The notes beneath the pieces are model-generated. The model was not told where the DNA came from. It did no database searches and saw nothing but the letters and a program-made list of their open reading frames with translations. A stretch of DNA of 64,000 nucleotides. Source: Ophioderma brevispina (Eukaryota > Echinodermata > Ophiuroidea > Amphilepidida > Ophiodermatidae). The stretch is taken from assembly GCA_023653785.1 (NCBI GenBank), contig JAMKCH010035985.1:1-64000 (forward strand), read 5' to 3'. The position numbers were made by a program, and so were the translations under genes. This document shows positions 58,835-64,000 of the stretch, piece after piece; position 1 is the first letter of the stretch; every line of letters begins with the position of its first letter.

Positions 58835-60900
58835 CCAGAGAGGAAAAACAGGTCAGGAAAATGAGAGACAAATTCAAATGAAATTTTACATTATGATCAA
58901 GACTATTACTTTTGTAGATGACTGTACTACACTTTTGCTCGGAAACTGAACTTTGAAAAGAAGTCCCGAGTTTAGTCGAAACATATTTGCTAACTAAAAT
59001 CAAACTGGTTCAACACTAGGACATCACACAAAATGCGTAGTATTAATCAGAGTTATAGATTGTAAACATCACAGAGATGTTTCAGACCTTTGATCTTAAC
59101 ACGTTTCCAGGACTTTGGGCTACTTCTAGCCCAGATTCGCTTCAGCGGTTCCATTGTTTTAGGCCAGTCAACTTGAACCATTACTCAGAACTAGCGAGAC
59201 ATAGCAATTCTGACCGCAGACTGCCCTAGATTTTCTAGCCAGTGTGTCTCGCCTCGAGGCCGTTTATCAATGAAACTGAAACCCGATATCAGGTCATGTG
59301 CCCACACATGTTTGCCGACGGGAGGTCAGTAATTGCCAATCTTTATCCCTAAAGTCCCTTCGTGTGGGAGAGTCCCATGAAACATGCTAGCACGGGTCCA
59401 GGAAGAAGGGTTTTTTTAAAAAAAAAAATTTATAGCAAATAAAACCCCATGAATATGTATAACAACCCATTTGGAGGTTTCATGGGTTGCATTTGAGTTC
59501 CTTGAATTGATGGACAGCCCAAACTGAAAGTTAGGTCAGGCCACTTCTTTTCCAATCGGTTATGTGCGTGACATGCCGATGAGCAGCATTATTTAGGTTT
59601 TCTGGTATAGGTTTTGGGTTACAACATTAGGCTTCACAAGAGGCTCAAAGCTCAGTTGCAATGGGGGGTTATCTTAACAGGTAGATCCTCGTCCCATGGG
59701 TCGATTTAAGTGTTTAAGCTAAAGCGGTTGTAAAAAGGTGGATGATGACCCCACTTTGCGGGGCGATGTGGTACCAGGTGGGTACTCGTGGCTATTAACT
59801 GGTCTCTCAAATGTACTATGGAAAATTGCTGTGTAGTAGTTTGTAGTTGTAGGGGATAGGGTTTAATTACAGGGGTTCTAAATATATTTAACAAGGTTCG
59901 AAATGCTTTGAAAGGTATATATGAAAAGTTCATCCGCTTTCAGGATTAAAACGGTATAGTTTGCCCAATCTGCAGGTTGTAGTTCAATTAGGAGGCAAAT
60001 GTGTTCAAGGTCAGGACAGAAGGAAGGTGACAATTTGCAGATTGATCCGTTGTATCAAAAGAATGTGCCGGAGTATTTTTCTAATGGTGCAGGAGTATAA
60101 AATAATTGTTGCACCATTTATGATATTTGTTGCGTTAATTGGGATTCATAATATGACTGTGGTCTATATAGGTCGATGTGGATTTATAACAGTAATGTAA
60201 ATATGTAAGTCTCATCATACTAACTGCCACTGTGTCACAAGAAGCTAACTCTCGGCAAAAGTTGTCATATAGAAGTTCCAAAAGTTACGCCAAATGAGGT
60301 ATTTATACAATTGATTCCGTCATGCGATGTATGTATGTTAGTGCAGTAGCGTTGACTGGTGACCGGAATCAATGGAATACTCATTGGCCGAAGGACTCTA
60401 TAGAAATGTTACACAACAATGGGACCATTTTGATATTTAATATAGGTTTGACTTGACCATTTTGGGGAACATAACATAGCTACGCCTAAGTAAGTTAGAT
60501 CAAGGTAAGCCAACCTACTCTTTTAATCTTAGGAATATTCTCTATAATAAATTATAAAAAACAAAATTTCTTATTTTTTAATCAATTTGAATATTATTCA
60601 TTCTTTTACCCCTCCTTCCCGTGTACAAAACCCCCCCAAACACACACACATACACACATTTCCACAAAGTTTTTTGAATGAAACTTTAATAATATTTGGG
60701 AGCAATTTGGCAGTAGCTGGATATTGATACAAAGTGCTTATGTTGCAATTTGTTGGTTCTACTTCCTATAGATTATGCATTATTGTGATGGAAATGTATA
60801 ATTTATGGCTATTGGTTCACCTATAGAATTTTCGCATTAGGAAAAGAGCATGTTGCACACTGCACTTAGTTACAAATCTTCAGGGAAAAACACTTTTAAC
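58835..60900. other. Downstream intergenic sequence, no gene recognised
   Basis: Short open frames without domains. A CACA microsatellite is near 60,640-60,660. The segment near 59,940-60,010 is related to the repeat at 44,470-45,070. Confidence 0.45.
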
Positions 60901-60904
60901 AACT

Positions 60905-61370
60905 CGTCTTTCTATAGTTAGACCATGCGGAAGAGGGAGTCCGCTACATTAATTGTGGGGGCCCTTTGTTCCAGGGAACCCGCCCGGACCATCCCGTTTT
61001 CTCTACTAGGTCGCGTGCACCGCCAGACGGCGATGCGGGAAAGGGTGACGGGGTGGGTGAGCTTGCTCCCGTCCATCGCTGCGCGGGGGTGAAGCTCGAG
61101 GGTGCGCGGGGGGGACCAGTACTTCGAGAACCAGCCCACGGGGGCTCTGGTGTTGGTGGGGAGGCGAGCGGCCAAACAGGGTGTCGGGCGCTGCATCGGT
61201 TGGGGGGTGGGTGATGGGAAATACGGGGGAGGGTGATGTCGGGTGCCCAGGGCCCTACGGTTGACGCGCGTTGGTTGCTTTTTTGGTGGGTGGGGGCCGA
61301 CTGACGGTGGGTGGTGGGGAGGTATCTAATCGCTGAATTGCCATCTACGGATTGTTCTCCTCCCTTCATG
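60905..61370 (-). other. GC-rich island with open minus-strand frames
   Basis: About 460 bp far richer in GC and CpG than its surroundings. Two overlapping minus-strand frames are open: 61,369-60,944 (141 codons) and 61,196-60,918 (92 codons). The shorter one uses almost only G or C at third positions across DGSKLTHPVTLSRIAVWR, as real coding sequence from a GC-rich source might. I recognise no family. It could be a CpG island, a fragment of a GC-rich mobile element, or foreign or contaminating DNA. Confidence 0.4.
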
Positions 61371-61758
61371 ATTCAAAGGTGCCTTCAGACTTCACTGTAT
61401 CTGCGATGCGTAGTGGATTGGTTCAAAACTGCCAGTCCCTACCCAAAATCATGCATTGTAGTACTGCAATAATAAACTTAGTTAACAATAATAAACTAGT
61501 CTAAGTGATAAACTTAGTTTTGGGTAAATAGTGTATGTGCCATATGTCTCCAAGAGTCCCTGAATTGATGATAGAAAACAATTCAACTGCCAGGGAATGG
61601 AAATAGTTTTAAAATCGAAACAGAGACAATTTGTATATACATGAGGTGGACATAAGTTGATACAAATAAGGTAAAATTATTTGGAAAATGTGAGTAATCA
61701 TGGTAATTGGAATGATTGAAAACTATTGGTACTCTAGGTTGGTAAACATGAGTAGAAG

Positions 61759-62042
61759 TAATCTTTCCCTAGAAGGCATCAAAATGTGAAGGCTGAGCGG
61801 TCGCACTGCTAGCGGATTGCCATATCAGAGCAGACTAAACAGTCATGAATGGGGAGACACATCACAGGAAAATTAATGTACTGGGTGGTATCCTTGGATC
61901 ATCTCTTAGTGTTCTCTTCCCCTTGTTTTACGGGTTGTACTATAAGATTGAACTTCATGACTGTTTAGTATGCTCTGAGATGGAATTCGCTAGAGTGTCG
62001 AAAGCTCAGCCTTCCAATTTGTATGCCTCTAGGGAAAGATTA
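61759..62042. repeat. 284-bp foldback element with ~90-bp arms
   Basis: The ends TAATCTTTCCCTAGA and TCTAGGGAAAGATTA open arms that pair for about 90 bp. Further pairs are AAGGCTGAGC/GCTCAGCCTT and ACTAAACAGTCATGAA/TTCATGACTGTTTAGT. A loop of about 100 bp lies between them. Confidence 0.88.
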
Positions 62043-64000
62043 TTTTATCATGGTAATTGGAAGTTAAAAAATGTTGGTTTGTAGCTGATTCGGAAACCAC
62101 AGTCCTCTTTGTGTTTCTCAGTCAAAGGACATAGTTCCACCGTAGGATGATATGACCTCTGTCAGGCTGAATTGAAAATATAAGAATTTTGGAAATTAGC
62201 AGAGACGAAAATACACACACACTCTTCACTTTGTTAGGGTTATAAAAATTAATAAACAGTGCAACCTTCGGATTGTTACGCAATTTAAAAACAACATTGA
62301 CTTTCTTGGGATGATAAAAAAATCATTTACTGACTATTTTACTGGTCCAAATAAGAGCTTTTTAGTGGAAAAAAGTGTATTTTTCATTGTACAAAAAAAG
62401 AGTCACAAAAGGCAACAACAGAAACCACACCGTGAGAATCAAATACCAAAGCAAAACAACTACACTGCCAAAAGTATGGAAAACATGCAGAAATATATTA
62501 ATATACAAATGGACTTGATTGTACATCAGTCTTGACTTCCACATATGCAGTAATTATGACAAAATTGTGTTATTGCCACAGAATCAAAGGAGCGTGAAAC
62601 CATTTGAATTAGAATAAATTAAATTGTTTCGTTCACCATTTAAGGAACATGAAATCTGGAATTTATTTTGCAACATGAGAATAAAAAAAAAACGAAAAAG
62701 AAAAGATCCATCGGAATGCACAAATATAAAATCCACTGAATGTCCAAAACTAGTAAAATCAGAGCGTGGAACTTTGAATACATTTTCACAATTATCTCAA
62801 ATGATAAAAACTTATCAGTATGAAATTGTTTAAGAAATAGGAAGATGGAAACTGCTAGTAGCAACAGAATTATGTCATTCCCTCTTCCGCTTTTTAACAC
62901 TGAACCAACAAACAAGAACTTCAAAATTCCTTCTTACTAAAAAACAAACAAAGGAAAACAGATGGAAACAGAAATGAGTTATAAAAAACAAAACAAACCA
63001 AACAAGAGAAAGCAAAAGAACAAAAAACAAGGACATCAGGAGGGTTTCAGGACGTGATGTAGAACACGCGTGTTGCCAAAAGTTAAAAATAGGGGTTAAA
63101 ATTGTTCAGTGGTAACATTAGCGTTAAAAGTAAAATCCATATGAAGATTAAGTCAGAGAATAAAAACAAAACATTTTCAAGTGTTTTCACATGTTTAGAT
63201 ACGGGGATTACTGTTGATGAAACAGGAAATATAGTAATTTAGGGGGAGAATGATAGCACAAAGAAACACTTTCCAGTTTTACCGCTGATGGGTGTTTTTA
63301 ATTTAAAAGCAAAAGCCCCCCCCCCCCAAAAAAAAAAAAAGAACGGGAAGCAAGAAGGCAAAACATTTCCTTTTGCCAAGGTTTAGGCTTTTATAAAAAA
63401 AAAAAACACTGTCACGCTACTTTGTCACCCTTTCAAAGAAATTCCAATTACTTTTTTATTTTTGAAAATTTTTGTTTAAAAATGGATTGTTAAATTACAA
63501 ATGAAAATGTGCATGAACTTGCCATTTCTGTAATATAACGATGATGACCATTGGGCAACAATAACTACATGTATACCCAAATGAAATTGGTTGTTTATTC
63601 ACAATTATTGCCAAATTTAAGCGTGTATTTTGTGACGGAAAAATGGAAATTGACTACTAATAGTGTACTTCACACTGAAAAAATAATCAAATCTATGGCC
63701 TGTCAATTCAATGGATTAAAGCTCTTGGTAATATAAGGCGAACCAACAATCAAGTAATCCAGTTACTGACTTTCCAAAAAATGGAGCGATCAATCATGGA
63801 CAATCCAAGCAATAGAAGGAAGAGGGTTTCACTCCGAATCCTTGCAAAATAGTGGTTTTTAATTTAAGGGTTGAGCTATGAGATCATGTGTCATTCAAGA
63901 TGGCAGCCAAATTGGACTGCCTTTCAAGATATTTAAAACTACAAATTGTCATATATTCATAAGATATTATATTGGACGCCTATTTTGAATTTTAGCATGT
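62043..64000. other. No gene recognised
   Basis: AT-rich sequence with A-rich patches and a C-run/A-run at 63,317-63,342. Only short open frames are present. Confidence 0.5.

Noticed and set aside
60905..61370. Fragment of ribosomal RNA
   Set aside because: The GC-rich block prompted the idea, but I could not place it in 18S, 28S or 5.8S conserved cores.

Overview
This window is AT-rich eukaryotic DNA with spliced exons, GT-AG introns, non-LTR retrotransposon fragments, tRNA-derived SINEs and many terminal-inverted-repeat (TIR) elements. There are no operons, no prokaryotic gene spacing and no CRISPR array. The one host gene I can recognise is an RFX-family transcription factor closest to RFX6. 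With LINEs of the CR1/L2 type and abundant MITEs, this suggests an invertebrate metazoan, most likely a deuterostome such as an echinoderm or hemichordate. That assignment is an inference, not something read directly from the sequence.

Layout. Bases 1-9.6 kb are repeat-derived: a possible LTR retrotransposon edge (538-1,017, minus) and three decayed LINEs on the minus strand (2.9-5.2, 5.6-6.5 and 6.5-9.6 kb). Bases 9,624-15,351 form one 5.7-kb element bounded by inverted repeats of about 535 bp. It carries remnants of a transposon-type protein (motifs EADT, DTEN, CDVTRGFYDQGKE, IGHGW); this is the best candidate for a poorly described system. Bases 16.9-20.57 kb are a nested stack: a plus-strand LINE split by a minus-strand LINE fragment and by a 122-bp MITE, then followed by another LINE tail.

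From about 21.58 to 58.405 kb, on the plus strand, lies the RFX6-like gene. I located 15 well-supported coding exons plus a candidate first exon. They cover the acidic N-terminal part, the RFX DNA-binding domain, the dimerisation region and a C-terminal tail ending in a conserved [12 protein letters not shown] motif. Seven or eight exons read cleanly. The others need one-, two- or few-base frame corrections, although splice sites and protein similarity are preserved across the breaks. This pattern fits uncorrected sequencing or assembly indels better than old decay.

The introns carry a 209-bp tandem repeat (23.9-24.7 kb), two inverted copies of a roughly 970-bp CACTG-ended TIR element with a tRNA-like insert (27.3 and 52.8 kb), other MITEs, a CR1/L2-like LINE (48.1-49.8 kb) and a SINE with a 12-bp target duplication (54.0 kb). 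Downstream of the gene (58.4-64 kb) I see no second gene. There is a GC-rich island at 60.9-61.4 kb that stands out sharply from its surroundings, and a foldback element at 61.76-62.04 kb.
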